From Bacteroidota bacterium (GTDB lineage: Bacteria > Bacteroidota > Bacteroidia > Flavobacteriales > Weeksellaceae), in NCBI GenBank assembly GCA_023419095.1, contig JAEZYN010000034.1:1-46955 (forward strand): a stretch of DNA of 46,955 nt. The letters run 5' to 3'. Made by a program: the position numbers and the translations under genes. Shown in pieces: positions 25,594 to 33,114 of the stretch. How positions within the stretch are numbered: the stretch's first letter is position 1; each line of letters starts with the position of its first letter. The notes below the pieces were generated by a model. That model saw nothing but the letters and a program-made list of their open reading frames with translations. It did not search any database and had not been told where the DNA came from.

Positions 25594-26268
25594 TTATTGC
25601 AACAGATCAGGCCTACGTTCGCGGGTGATTTTTATCGCTTCCTCGTGTAGCCAATCTTCAATCTTGCTGAAATTGCCGCTAAGAAGCACGTCGGGCACGC
25701 TGAGACCTTTGTACGTCGCAGGTCTGGTGTAGACCGGCGGAGAAAGCAAATCATCCTGAAAACTGTCTGTCAGTGCGCTTTGTTCATCATTTAATACGCC
25801 GGGCAACAGGCGGATCACCGAATCTGCCAACACGCAGGCCGCCAGTTCGCCGCCGGTAAGCACATAATCGCCAATGGAAATTTCTTTGGTTACGTGCAGA
25901 TCGCGAACACGCTGGTCAATACCTTTGTAGTGACCACATAAAAAGATCAGATTTTCTTTTGTTGACAGTGTATTAGCAGTTTTCTGATTTAATGTTTTAC
26001 CGTCTGGTGTGAGGTAAATCACCTCATCGTAGTTACGTTGCTCTTTCAGTTCCGAAATACAGCGGTCAATTGGTTCGATCATCATCACCATTCCGGCGGA
26101 GCCGCCGTAAGGTGCGTCGTCAATCTGTCTGTATTTGCCGAGACCGTAGTCTCTAAGATGATGAAAATGGACTTCTACAAGACCTTTATCTACAGCCCTT
26201 TTCAGAATAGAAGTCTTAAACGGACTCTCCATCAGTTCCGGTAAAACACTGATAATATCAATTCTCAT
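25594..26268 (-). CDS. trmD: tRNA (guanine-N1)-methyltransferase
   Basis: This 224-aa SPOUT enzyme methylates G37 in tRNAs using S-adenosylmethionine, preventing frameshifting. Motifs seen are DIISVLPELMESPFKTSIL, DDAPYGGSAGMVM, the knot CGHYKGIDQR and SIGDYVLTGGELA. Length is normal. Its start overlaps the stop of the NDH-2 gene by 4 nt (ATGA), so translation is coupled. In many bacteria trmD is with rpsP and rimM; here those are about 10 kb away. Confidence 0.96.
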   Translation of the reverse strand: MRIDIISVLPELMESPFKTSILKRAVDKGLVEVHFHHLRDYGLGKYRQIDDAPYGGSAGMVMMIEPIDRCISELKEQRNYDEVIYLTPDGKTLNQKTANTLSTKENLIFLCGHYKGIDQRVRDLHVTKEISIGDYVLTGGELAACVLADSVIRLLPGVLNDEQSALTDSFQDDLLSPPVYTRPATYKGLSVPDVLLSGNFSKIEDWLHEEAIKITRERRPDLLQ

Positions 26269-27527
26269 TGTTCAGTTCTGTTCATTTTATTGGGTACGAT
26301 GATGAGTCGCAGCGAAGAATCTTTATTAAAATAGCTCCACATCCAGTTAAAAAATATCGCGACTTTGTTCCTTACCGAAAGAATGAGCATCAGGTGCAGG
26401 AACATCCAAAAATACCACGCTAATAATCCCTGAAATTTAAAGTTTGGCAAATCCACGACTGCGCGGTGTTTGCCGATGGTGGCCATGCTGCCGCGATCTG
26501 TATATTCAAATTTGGTCCAGTCTGTTATTGATTTCTTTAAAAAATTCCGGCCCAGGTTTTTACCCTGATTAATGGCGACATTTGCAACCTGAGGATGCGC
26601 CGCAGGATATTTTGGCGTTTCCATATAGGCGATATCGCCAATTGCGAAAATATTTTCATAACCCAAAACGCGGTTGAACCTATCAGTCTTGTACCGGTTT
26701 CTGATAACGGTTTTAGGATCCAGTCCGTCTACAATATTTCCGGTGACTCCCGCAGCCCAAATTACGTTATTGGAAGGAATGGTTTTTCCGCTTTGCATAA
26801 AGACTTTATCACCGTCATAATCTGTGACAAACTCTTCACTCATAAAAATGACACCCAATTCTTTAAGATATTTTTCGCTCATCACCTGAGATTCTTCACT
26901 CATCGTGCTCAGTGAGGTGGGTGTTGAACTTACAAGAATCACATTCAGGTTACTGAAATTCATGTGCGGGTAATCACGCGGGAGGATTTCGCGCTTCATT
27001 TCTGCGAATGCGCCTGCAAGTTCAACGCCTGTCGGCCCGCTGCCTACGATTACTATATTCCAGTTACCATCATCAGTCCGCGATTTCTGCATGATGATTT
27101 TTTCAAATGTAAGCAGTACATGGTTACGGATGGCAATAGCTTCCTGTGTATTTTTCATGCCAAAAGTAAGCGTCTCCATCTTATCATTACCGAAAAAATT
27201 GGTTTTGCAACCGGTCGCCAGCACCAGTTTGTCGTAGGTAATCTCACCGTCGGACGATACGATCTTGTTTTGCGAAGGCAAAATTTGGTTCACTTCCATC
27301 ATACGGTACTGGATGTTACGCGAACGCTGGAAAATTTTTCTGAAAGGAAAGGAAATGTTACTGGGCTCGATACGTCCACACGCTACCTGATAAAAAAGTG
27401 GCTGAAACATATGATGATTTACCTTATCGATCACGATAACTTTCTTGTTTCTGTTGTTCAGCATTCTGGCCAGTTGCAGACCTGCGAAACCACCACCGAT
27501 AATCACGATTTTTTCTCTGCTTTCCAT
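26265..27527 (-). CDS. Type II NADH dehydrogenase (NDH-2)
   Basis: This 420-aa flavoprotein oxidises NADH and reduces quinone without pumping protons. It has an FAD-binding IIGGGFAGLQLARML at about 8-22, the NAD-binding GSGPTGVELAGAFAEM at about 160-175 and the second FAD motif IFAIGDIAYM at about 290-300. A hydrophobic C-terminal membrane anchor lies at about 370-400 (LLAWYFWMFLHLMLILSV). The fold fits Ndh rather than a soluble reductase. TAAATTTG ends 4 nt before the ATG. Confidence 0.92.
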   Translation of the reverse strand: MESREKIVIIGGGFAGLQLARMLNNRNKKVIVIDKVNHHMFQPLFYQVACGRIEPSNISFPFRKIFQRSRNIQYRMMEVNQILPSQNKIVSSDGEITYDKLVLATGCKTNFFGNDKMETLTFGMKNTQEAIAIRNHVLLTFEKIIMQKSRTDDGNWNIVIVGSGPTGVELAGAFAEMKREILPRDYPHMNFSNLNVILVSSTPTSLSTMSEESQVMSEKYLKELGVIFMSEEFVTDYDGDKVFMQSGKTIPSNNVIWAAGVTGNIVDGLDPKTVIRNRYKTDRFNRVLGYENIFAIGDIAYMETPKYPAAHPQVANVAINQGKNLGRNFLKKSITDWTKFEYTDRGSMATIGKHRAVVDLPNFKFQGLLAWYFWMFLHLMLILSVRNKVAIFFNWMWSYFNKDSSLRLIIVPNKMNRTEQ

Positions 27528-27531
27528 AACA

Positions 27532-27539
27532 CAAATTTA
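27532..27539 (-). promoter_or_regulatory. Candidate -7 box of NDH-2/trmD, 4 nt from the ATG
   Basis: TAAATTTG on the minus strand fits TAnnTTTG. The stretch TAAATTTGTGTTATG closely parallels TATCTTTGCGTTATG before lptB. No TTG is found at -33. A leaderless mRNA is possible. Confidence 0.45.
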
Positions 27540-27587
27540 AAGATTTCGGGCAGTTCGACTCATGTGCCGCTGCCGCTGCAAAAAAAA

Positions 27588-27605
27588 TCCCTGAAAGTTC
27601 AGGGA
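27588..27605 (-). terminator. Rho-independent terminator of the T9SS-domain gene
   Basis: TCCCTGAA and TTCAGGGA form a perfect 8-bp stem with a 2-nt spacer. On the minus strand it is followed by eight T residues (27580-27587). It starts 3 nt after the gene's stop codon. Confidence 0.8.
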
Positions 27606-27607
27606 AA

Positions 27608-27964
27608 TTATTGTTTAACTATTTGCGTGACCTTCTGCGTATTGTCGCTCAAGATGTACCGCATCAGGTACTTTCCGGGTTTTAACCGATCCAGCCTGAT
27701 TTCACCCGAATTCATATTCACAGCATATTCAGCAACCTGCATACCAAGAATTGAATAAAGTGTAACTGATTTTATCTTTAGTGAAGGATCTTTAGATTTT
27801 ACCACAATAAAATCACGGGCGGGGTTTGGGTATGCAATCATCACACCATCGTCAGATTTCTGAGACGCTGCAAATGGCTCCCGGGCAGCGGACTGTCCCG
27901 ATACATGCCCAGAAAAGGCAGTCAGCGAGCCGATTAAAAATATCGAAAACAGTAATTTTTTCAC
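27608..27964 (-). CDS. Small secreted protein made of a T9SS sorting domain
   Basis: This 118-aa protein has a signal peptide (about 1-24, basic MKK then a hydrophobic run ending HVSGQ). A short linker follows, then a type A T9SS C-terminal sorting domain at about 40-118. That domain shows IAYPNPARDFIVVK, VTLYSILGMQV and IRLDRLKPGKYLMRYI. Such domains normally end large secreted proteins and direct them to the cell surface; here the cargo is only about 15 residues. The start codon is GTG. A good divergent promoter (TTG-N19-TACATTTG) precedes it, so it is probably expressed. Confidence 0.85.
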   Translation of the reverse strand: MKKLLFSIFLIGSLTAFSGHVSGQSAAREPFAASQKSDDGVMIAYPNPARDFIVVKSKDPSLKIKSVTLYSILGMQVAEYAVNMNSGEIRLDRLKPGKYLMRYILSDNTQKVTQIVKQ

Positions 27965-27997
27965 CGTATATAGCTTTATATTTAGAGAATATCCTTA

Positions 27998-28027
27998 CAA
28001 ATGTAAGAATTTGGAATTTACTCACAA
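27998..28027 (-). promoter_or_regulatory. Promoter of the T9SS-domain gene
   Basis: TACATTTG (-7) at 27998-28005 and TTG (-33) at 28025-28027 on the minus strand with 19 nt between match the Bacteroidetes consensus very well. The -7 lies in a CTTACA...TGTAAG palindrome (27993-28006). Confidence 0.7.
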
Positions 28028-28050
28028 TAGTTTTTTTATAAAACTATCTT

Positions 28051-28058
28051 TAAATTTG
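28051..28058 (+). promoter_or_regulatory. Candidate -7 box of hemB
   Basis: TAAATTTG fits TAnnTTTG, 33 nt before the hemB ATG. A T-run rather than TTG lies about 17-20 nt upstream. Together with the box at 27998 it makes a divergent promoter region. Confidence 0.55.
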
Positions 28059-28091
28059 CACTGCTTAGTTCAAATACTATTCCAAAGAAAG

Positions 28092-29084
28092 ATGATCTTA
28101 TACTCGCGCAACCGCAGACTCCGCACTTCTGCGTCTATACGCGCACTGGTGCAGCAGACTGTACTTACCACAAATGATCTCGTGATGCCTGTTTTCGTGA
28201 TGGAAGGCCAAAATACGCAGGAACCCATTGCCTCAATGCCAGGAATTTATCGCAGAACCGTTGATCTGACGGTGCAGGAATGCCGTGAACTTTTTTCATT
28301 AGGCGTCAAGGCGGTCAACCTTTACATGAAGGTTCCCGAACATCTTAAAGACAATACCGGTGCCGAAGCCTGGAACCCGGACGGACTGATGCAAAAAACC
28401 ATTAAAGCAATTAAAGATGCCGTGCCCGAAATGATCATCATGCCTGATGTCGCTTTGGATCCCTACTCCATATACGGCCACGACGGCATTATAACAAACG
28501 GAAAGGTTGATAATGACGCAACCAATGACGCACTTGTACAGATGTCGGTCTCGCTGGCTAAAGCGGGTGCAGACATACTGGCGCCCAGCGATATGATGGA
28601 CGGACGTGTAGCCGCAATGCGTACAGGACTGGAAGAAAACGGATACACCGACGTCGGCATTCTGAGCTATGCGGCCAAATACGCGAGTTCATTCTACGGA
28701 CCTTTCCGCAGCGCATTGGATTCTGCACCAAAAGATTTTGCGGACATTCCGACTGACAAAAAAACGTATCAGATGGATTTCCATAATTCGCGCGAGGCGC
28801 TGGATGAAGTGTACAAAGATGTGGCAGAAGGTGCGGATATAATTATGATCAAACCCGGAATGCCTTACCTTGACATCGTTTCCAAAGTGCGCGAAGCCAT
28901 CGACCTGCCAATTGCGGTCTATAACGTGAGTGGCGAATATGCAATGCTGAAAGCTGCCGCGCAAAACGGCTGGCTCGATAATGACCGCGCCATACTGGAA
29001 AGCCTGACCTGTATAAAGCGTGCCGGTGCTGACATGATTTTTACTTACGCAGCAAAGGAAGCCGCAGTTCTTCTAAACAATTAA
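28092..29084 (+). CDS. hemB: Porphobilinogen synthase (delta-aminolevulinate dehydratase)
   Basis: This 330-aa enzyme joins two 5-aminolevulinate molecules in heme synthesis. Schiff-base lysines are seen at about K196 (LSYAAKYASSFYGPF) and K254 (IIMIKPGMPYLD). The metal site reads PDVALDPYSIYGHDG at 118-132: Asp residues replace the Cys triad of zinc-dependent forms, so it is the magnesium-type enzyme. A start at 28011 would add 27 residues unlike the family. ATG at 28092 with a purine-rich AAAGAAAG just before it is better. A strong terminator follows. Confidence 0.95.
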   Translation: MILYSRNRRLRTSASIRALVQQTVLTTNDLVMPVFVMEGQNTQEPIASMPGIYRRTVDLTVQECRELFSLGVKAVNLYMKVPEHLKDNTGAEAWNPDGLMQKTIKAIKDAVPEMIIMPDVALDPYSIYGHDGIITNGKVDNDATNDALVQMSVSLAKAGADILAPSDMMDGRVAAMRTGLEENGYTDVGILSYAAKYASSFYGPFRSALDSAPKDFADIPTDKKTYQMDFHNSREALDEVYKDVAEGADIIMIKPGMPYLDIVSKVREAIDLPIAVYNVSGEYAMLKAAAQNGWLDNDRAILESLTCIKRAGADMIFTYAAKEAAVLLNN

Positions 29085-29087
29085 ATA

Positions 29088-29115
29088 AAAAAAGGAATCG
29101 CGCGATTCCTTTTTT
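29088..29115. terminator. Bidirectional terminator between hemB and the TM2 gene
   Basis: A perfect palindrome: GGAATCGC next to GCGATTCC, flanked by A-run and T-run on the two sides. It serves hemB (+) and the TM2-protein gene (-), which converge here. Confidence 0.85.
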
Positions 29116-29119
29116 GTTT

Positions 29120-29416
29120 TTAAAACCATCCTTTCCTGTTGTGGACGTATGTGCGGTCAAACTGTTCATCGGTCATCGTAAGGTAAATAATGCCTTCGAT
29201 AAGCGGAATGATGGTCGCGATGCCACAGGTGACAATATTCAGAACGATCTGTATAATGCCTTCAGTAGTATATCCGAGAAAAAATTTGTTTGCGCCGAAA
29301 GTTCCCAGTAAAATACCCAGAAGTCCCGCTGCAAGCTTTTTCTCTGAGCGGTAATAATTATTGTTAGGCTGAGGACTGTTTCCGTGTTCAGGGTTTGTGT
29401 AACCGTAAGTTTCCAT
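29120..29416 (-). CDS. TM2-domain membrane protein
   Basis: This 98-aa protein has a polar Asn/Pro-rich start of about 28 residues, then a TM2 domain. Two TM helices (about 31-50 and 58-80) flank the GTFGANKFFLGYTTEGIIQ turn with conserved Asn, Phe and Gly residues. The C-terminus is short and charged. The function of the family is unknown. It is a single gene next to the hemB terminator. Confidence 0.88.
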   Translation of the reverse strand: METYGYTNPEHGNSPQPNNNYYRSEKKLAAGLLGILLGTFGANKFFLGYTTEGIIQIVLNIVTCGIATIIPLIEGIIYLTMTDEQFDRTYVHNRKGWF

Positions 29417-29476
29417 TGATTTTTTTTATTAAAGTTTTATAAATCTGTCGGAAATTTTTTAATTCTGTTACATTTT

Positions 29477-29986
29477 TTAAATTTTTCCTAAATAGAATAG
29501 GCCATAGCACTTCTGGTTGTCTTGCAATCCGAGAAAATCACCTAAATGACTGATCAGTCCCGGACTGCTCCAGTAGCATCCTACGTTATGCACAGAAGCT
29601 GTGAGGTACATATTCTGCACGCCCATGGCGGTAGCGGCAATTTCTTCCCACTCAGGTACCAGACCGCTGAAATTCACTGAAATCGTGACTATTACGTTAG
29701 CTTTCACCGCTTTTTCGATGATGCTTGCATGTTTTTTTTCTAAAAAATTTTGAGGCCCTGCCGTTGCTTTATAGATTTCAGCCATCTTTTCGCCGAGCGC
29801 ACGTTTCTCCTCATTTTTAAAGATTTTATAGCGCCACGGTTTCGTCCTTTTATGGTTGGGCGCGAATTCCGCGGAGTTCAGTATTTCGTGGAGTGTTCTA
29901 TCGTCAATTTCTTCATCAGTGTAGTCGCGCGGAAATACACTCTTTCGCTGTTGGATAATATCTTTTAAAACTGCTGCCTTATCCAT
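29477..29986 (-). CDS. Nitroreductase family flavoprotein
   Basis: This 169-aa protein fits the short NAD(P)H-dependent FMN nitroreductase family. RKSVFPRDYTDEEIDDRTLH at about 14-33 holds the FMN-binding Arg/Ser region, and SAEFAPNHKRTKPWRYKI at about 38-55 is the expected second FMN segment. AATAMGVQNMYLTASVHNVG and GCYWSSPG are at about 115-142. It ends YGLFYLGKI, a typical C-terminal strand. Physiological substrate is unknown. It lies 29 nt downstream of the Gre-like gene. Confidence 0.88.
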   Translation of the reverse strand: MDKAAVLKDIIQQRKSVFPRDYTDEEIDDRTLHEILNSAEFAPNHKRTKPWRYKIFKNEEKRALGEKMAEIYKATAGPQNFLEKKHASIIEKAVKANVIVTISVNFSGLVPEWEEIAATAMGVQNMYLTASVHNVGCYWSSPGLISHLGDFLGLQDNQKCYGLFYLGKI

Positions 29987-30015
29987 TTATTTATATTTAA
30001 ATTCTTCAAAATCAC

Positions 30016-30465
30016 CTACATCACATGCTCTATGGTCTGGCTGATATTATTTAAGACAAAAGTGTCGCCCACGTTTTTCCCAAACATAATCTTCGCCATC
30101 GGACTTTCTTCAGAAATCGCATAAAAACGATCTCCTTCATAAAAAAATTCGCCTAATGAAACCGATATGTAGAAGCGCGCTTTGTTCGTAAAAACCATTG
30201 ATCCAAGCTGCACGGTTTCGGTAGGTTTGTTCAGTACTTTAAGCATATTTCGGTTTAGGTCATGCAGGGAGCCAAGCTGCCGCTGCATTTGGTAGATTTC
30301 TTCCTGTATTTCTTCACGTATCGAATCGTACTTGGGTGTTTTTTTTATATCGCGGCTCGCATCCTGCGTGAACTCCAGAAAATTTTCAAGTTTCTTTATC
30401 TTTCCTGCTATCACTTCCAGAACGTAGCTGCGGATGTCACTTTTCAATGCTGTGCTTTTGCGCAT
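30016..30465 (-). CDS. GreA/GreB-like transcription factor with altered tip
   Basis: This 149-aa protein has an N-terminal coiled coil (about 10-75) and a C-terminal FKBP-like GreA/GreB domain (about 85-149, GSMVFTNKARFYISVS, then MAKIMFGKNVGDTF). Gre factors enter the polymerase secondary channel and trigger RNA cleavage through two acidic tip residues. In GreA these lie in GDLxENAEY. Here the aligned segment is RDIKKTPKY: the first Asp is kept (about D39) and the Glu is Lys (about K42). It may therefore be a regulator rather than a cleavage factor. Confidence 0.75.
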   Translation of the reverse strand: MRKSTALKSDIRSYVLEVIAGKIKKLENFLEFTQDASRDIKKTPKYDSIREEIQEEIYQMQRQLGSLHDLNRNMLKVLNKPTETVQLGSMVFTNKARFYISVSLGEFFYEGDRFYAISEESPMAKIMFGKNVGDTFVLNNISQTIEHVM

Positions 30466-30522
30466 GTCTGCTCTTTTTTAATTTAAATTTAAAAATTTTA
30501 AAGAGAAAAAGATGCCAATATT

Positions 30523-31326
30523 TTAGTTCGGTACCGCGACCATTTTTTGCCGCACAGCTTCGTACAGAATTGCACCGCACGCCACAGATACATTCAGCGA
30601 CTGCGTTTTACCTTCAATCGGCAGTTTTATTTTATCATCCGAATGATGCAAAACTTCTTTTGAGATGCCGGTTTCCTCGTTACCCATCACCACCGCACAT
30701 GGCTCTGTGAAATCTACATCATAAATAAGTTTTTGAGCCTTCTCCGTCGCGGAAAAAACCTGAATTCCCGACTGCTGCAGGAAATCTACAGTGTGCGCCA
30801 GATTTTTCTCCTTACAGATTTTAAGGTTGTAGATAGCGCCTGCACTAGTCTTTATCGCATCCGAATTGATAGGCGCCGCGCCTTTTTCGGGTAAAATGAC
30901 TGCATGGATGCCGACACACTCCGCAGTACGGCAAATCGCACCAAAGTTTCGCACATCTGTGAGACGGTCCAGAATGAGTAAAAAAGGTGTTTTTCCATCC
31001 TCAAAAAGCTGCGGCAGCACATCTTCGATTCGTTCAAAAGGCACATCAGATATGAACGCGACCACACCCTGATGGTTTTTGCGCGTAAAACGGTTGAGTT
31101 TCTCTACAGGGACATAATTCGGACGAATACCGTGTTTTGACAACAGATTTTTCAGTTCCTGGTAGATTTCACCCTGAAGCGCGTTCTGCAGGAAAATTTT
31201 ATCTACTGTTTTCCCGGCTTCAATGGCCTCCATCACAGGCCGGAGACCAAAAATGAAATCGTCTTTTTTACTTTTCTCAGTATTGTTGAATTCCGGCTTT
31301 GTATTTTTATTCTGGTTGTAGTTCAA
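30523..31326 (-). CDS. rlmB: 23S rRNA 2'-O-methyltransferase, RlmB type
   Basis: This 267-aa SpoU-family SPOUT enzyme should methylate G2251 in 23S rRNA. The N-terminal substrate domain (about 25-100) precedes the knot: LDRLTDVRNFGAICRTAE is motif 1, VVMGNEETGIS is motif 2 and LPIEGKTQSLNVSVACGA is motif 3. The first 20 residues are Asn/Lys-rich and disordered. No in-frame ATG precedes the conserved region, so translation starts at TTG 31326 or nearby. RlmB is the best match; the related TrmH group is less likely. Confidence 0.88.
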   Translation of the reverse strand: MNYNQNKNTKPEFNNTEKSKKDDFIFGLRPVMEAIEAGKTVDKIFLQNALQGEIYQELKNLLSKHGIRPNYVPVEKLNRFTRKNHQGVVAFISDVPFERIEDVLPQLFEDGKTPFLLILDRLTDVRNFGAICRTAECVGIHAVILPEKGAAPINSDAIKTSAGAIYNLKICKEKNLAHTVDFLQQSGIQVFSATEKAQKLIYDVDFTEPCAVVMGNEETGISKEVLHHSDDKIKLPIEGKTQSLNVSVACGAILYEAVRQKMVAVPN

Positions 31327-31364
31327 TTTGTTTAAATTTAAATGTTAAAATACTCAGCGACAGA

Positions 31365-31835
31365 TCAATAGTGTTCGCCTAAGATAGCACGCTTCTGCGC
31401 CATCGCATATCCGTAATGCAGCGATTCGTGCATGTTGTTAAAGATGATGGCGTCCTGAATATTTTTTAGATCGAGTCCAAAACTGGTGGTGTAAGGCGTG
31501 TAATCTGCAAAGAAATCATCGTCATAATCTTTCATCAGAATTTTTGAAGTCTCTGTCAGCAAAAAACCCAGATCCACAACTTCAGACTGCTCTACATTGA
31601 GGTTTGGAAGTGTGCCTTTTTTGTAGGTTTCGATCCAATATTTATCAATTCTGAACGGGTTTCCGCTTAAATAGTAACAGAGTAGTTGCTGAGTTGCCAC
31701 CGTGTGTGCGATGTTCCAATAGATATTATTATTGAAACCGTCCGGTATCAGCATCAAATCTTTATGTGAGGTTTCCTCAAGTATCTGCAAAAGATTTTTC
31801 CGAACTTGGCGGTGTGCCTGAAAATGATAATTCAT
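31365..31835 (-). CDS. DinB-family four-helix protein
   Basis: This 156-aa protein fits the DinB/YfiT fold: four helices with a metal site made by three histidines. Here YWNIAHTVATQQLLCYYL (about 40-57) supplies one His, and NNMHESLHYGYAM (about 132-144) supplies two more. Family members are thiol-S-transferases or stress proteins and function varies, so no substrate is named. A very good promoter lies upstream. Confidence 0.85.
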   Translation of the reverse strand: MNYHFQAHRQVRKNLLQILEETSHKDLMLIPDGFNNNIYWNIAHTVATQQLLCYYLSGNPFRIDKYWIETYKKGTLPNLNVEQSEVVDLGFLLTETSKILMKDYDDDFFADYTPYTTSFGLDLKNIQDAIIFNNMHESLHYGYAMAQKRAILGEHY

Positions 31836-31855
31836 CCGAAACTTTTTTAATCATT

Positions 31856-31886
31856 CAAAATTAGATTAATAAACTGAGAATGACAA
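31856..31886 (-). promoter_or_regulatory. Promoter of the DinB-family gene
   Basis: TAATTTTG (-7) at 31856-31863 and TTG (-33) at 31884-31886 on the minus strand with 20 nt between. The leader would be about 14 nt. Confidence 0.65.
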
Positions 31887-31988
31887 AACAGCAGACATTT
31901 GCAGTGGATATTTGCTAAATATTTTACACGAAAAAAAGGTTTGTAGCTTGATATTACTTTTTCAGGTATTAATTTTTTAAACTGTGCA

Positions 31989-32025
31989 TTAACAAACTTT
32001 AACGAAATCTTGGCACTAATTATGT
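31989..32025 (+). promoter_or_regulatory. Possible sigma-54-like element and TTAAC boxes before moxR
   Basis: TTGGCAC at 32010-32016 is followed by GT at 32024-32025, that is GG-N10-GT instead of GG-N10-GC expected for sigma-54. Upstream are TTAAC at 31989-31993 and 31999-32003, one helical turn apart. A similar TTAAC pair (11 nt apart) lies before batC. No clear TAnnTTTG is seen before moxR. This could be the operon promoter, but the evidence is weak. Confidence 0.3.
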
Positions 32026-32077
32026 TGACTGATGACGCGTTTATTTGGAAATTTACCGGTTTATTAATTCAAAAACA

Positions 32078-33082
32078 ATGTCAGAACAACATCAGGCCGA
32101 AGATATCAGACAACTCACAGAAAAAGTTCGCGAACAGAACTATTTTTTCACCTTATTAAGACAGGAAATCAACAAAGCAATCATCGGTCAGCAGTACATG
32201 ATAGACCGGCTGCTCATCGGACTTTTGGGCAATGGACACGTCCTCTTGGAAGGTGTTCCGGGTCTGGCTAAAACCTTAGCGATCAAAACGTTGGCTGACG
32301 CGGTGCAGGGCGAGTTTTCACGGATTCAGTTCACTCCGGATCTTTTACCTGCAGATGTGGTCGGTACCATGATGTACAACATTAAAGAAAATGATTTTAC
32401 CATAAAGCGCGGACCCATCTTCGCCAATTTTGTATTGGCCGACGAGATCAACCGTGCACCTTCCAAAGTACAGTCGGCACTGCTTGAAGCGATGCAGGAA
32501 AAGCAGGTTACCATCGGTGATGAAACTATGCCGCTGCCAAAACCATTTTTGGTTCTTGCGACGCAAAATCCAATTGATCAGGAAGGCACCTATCTTTTGC
32601 CGGAAGCGCAGAGTGACCGTTTCATGCTTAAATGTACGATCACTTATCCCGATTTTGAAGACGAACGGAAAATCATGAAAATGGTGGCCACAAGTCATCA
32701 ACCGGAAATAAAACCCGTCATCTCAATGCAGAATGTGGTGGATGCTAAAAGTCTGATTAACCAGATTTATCTCGACGAAAAAATCGAAAAATATATTCTG
32801 GATATGGTTTTTGCCACGCGCTCACCCGAAAAATATGGCCTGACAGACATGAAAAACTATATCAGTTTCGGTGCTTCTCCGCGCGCTTCGATCAACTTGG
32901 CGATCGCCGCGCGTGCAGTGGCCTTCCTTCGAAACCGCGCCTTTGTGTTGCCGGAAGATGTAAAAGAAATTGCGAAAGACGTTCTGCGACACCGAATTGG
33001 ACTAAGTTTCGAGGCAGAAGCGGAGGAAATCACTTCTGATGAAATTGTAAACCAAATTTTAAGCAAAGTTCAGGCGCCATAA
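32078..33082 (+). CDS. MoxR-type AAA+ ATPase
   Basis: This 334-aa ATPase shows Walker A GVPGLAKT at about 59-66, Walker B FVLADEINRAP at about 115-125, and the sensor ATQNPIDQEGTYLLPEAQ. MoxR proteins act as chaperones that mature or activate the VWA proteins encoded beside them. An upstream TTG frame start at 32045 is unlikely; ATG at 32078 (MSEQHQAEDI) is preferred. This is the first gene of a cluster that continues to 39521. The next gene starts 32 nt later. Confidence 0.93.
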   Translation: MSEQHQAEDIRQLTEKVREQNYFFTLLRQEINKAIIGQQYMIDRLLIGLLGNGHVLLEGVPGLAKTLAIKTLADAVQGEFSRIQFTPDLLPADVVGTMMYNIKENDFTIKRGPIFANFVLADEINRAPSKVQSALLEAMQEKQVTIGDETMPLPKPFLVLATQNPIDQEGTYLLPEAQSDRFMLKCTITYPDFEDERKIMKMVATSHQPEIKPVISMQNVVDAKSLINQIYLDEKIEKYILDMVFATRSPEKYGLTDMKNYISFGASPRASINLAIAARAVAFLRNRAFVLPEDVKEIAKDVLRHRIGLSFEAEAEEITSDEIVNQILSKVQAP

Positions 33083-33114
33083 GAGCTCAGGCCAATCATT
33101 AAATATAGTTTTCC

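Noticed and set aside
28011..28091. An upstream extension of hemB by 27 residues
   Set aside because: It spans the -7 box and leader and is unlike the family. ATG at 28092 fits.
32045..32077. TTG start upstream of moxR
   Set aside because: It adds 11 residues absent from the family, and a normal ATG follows at 32078.
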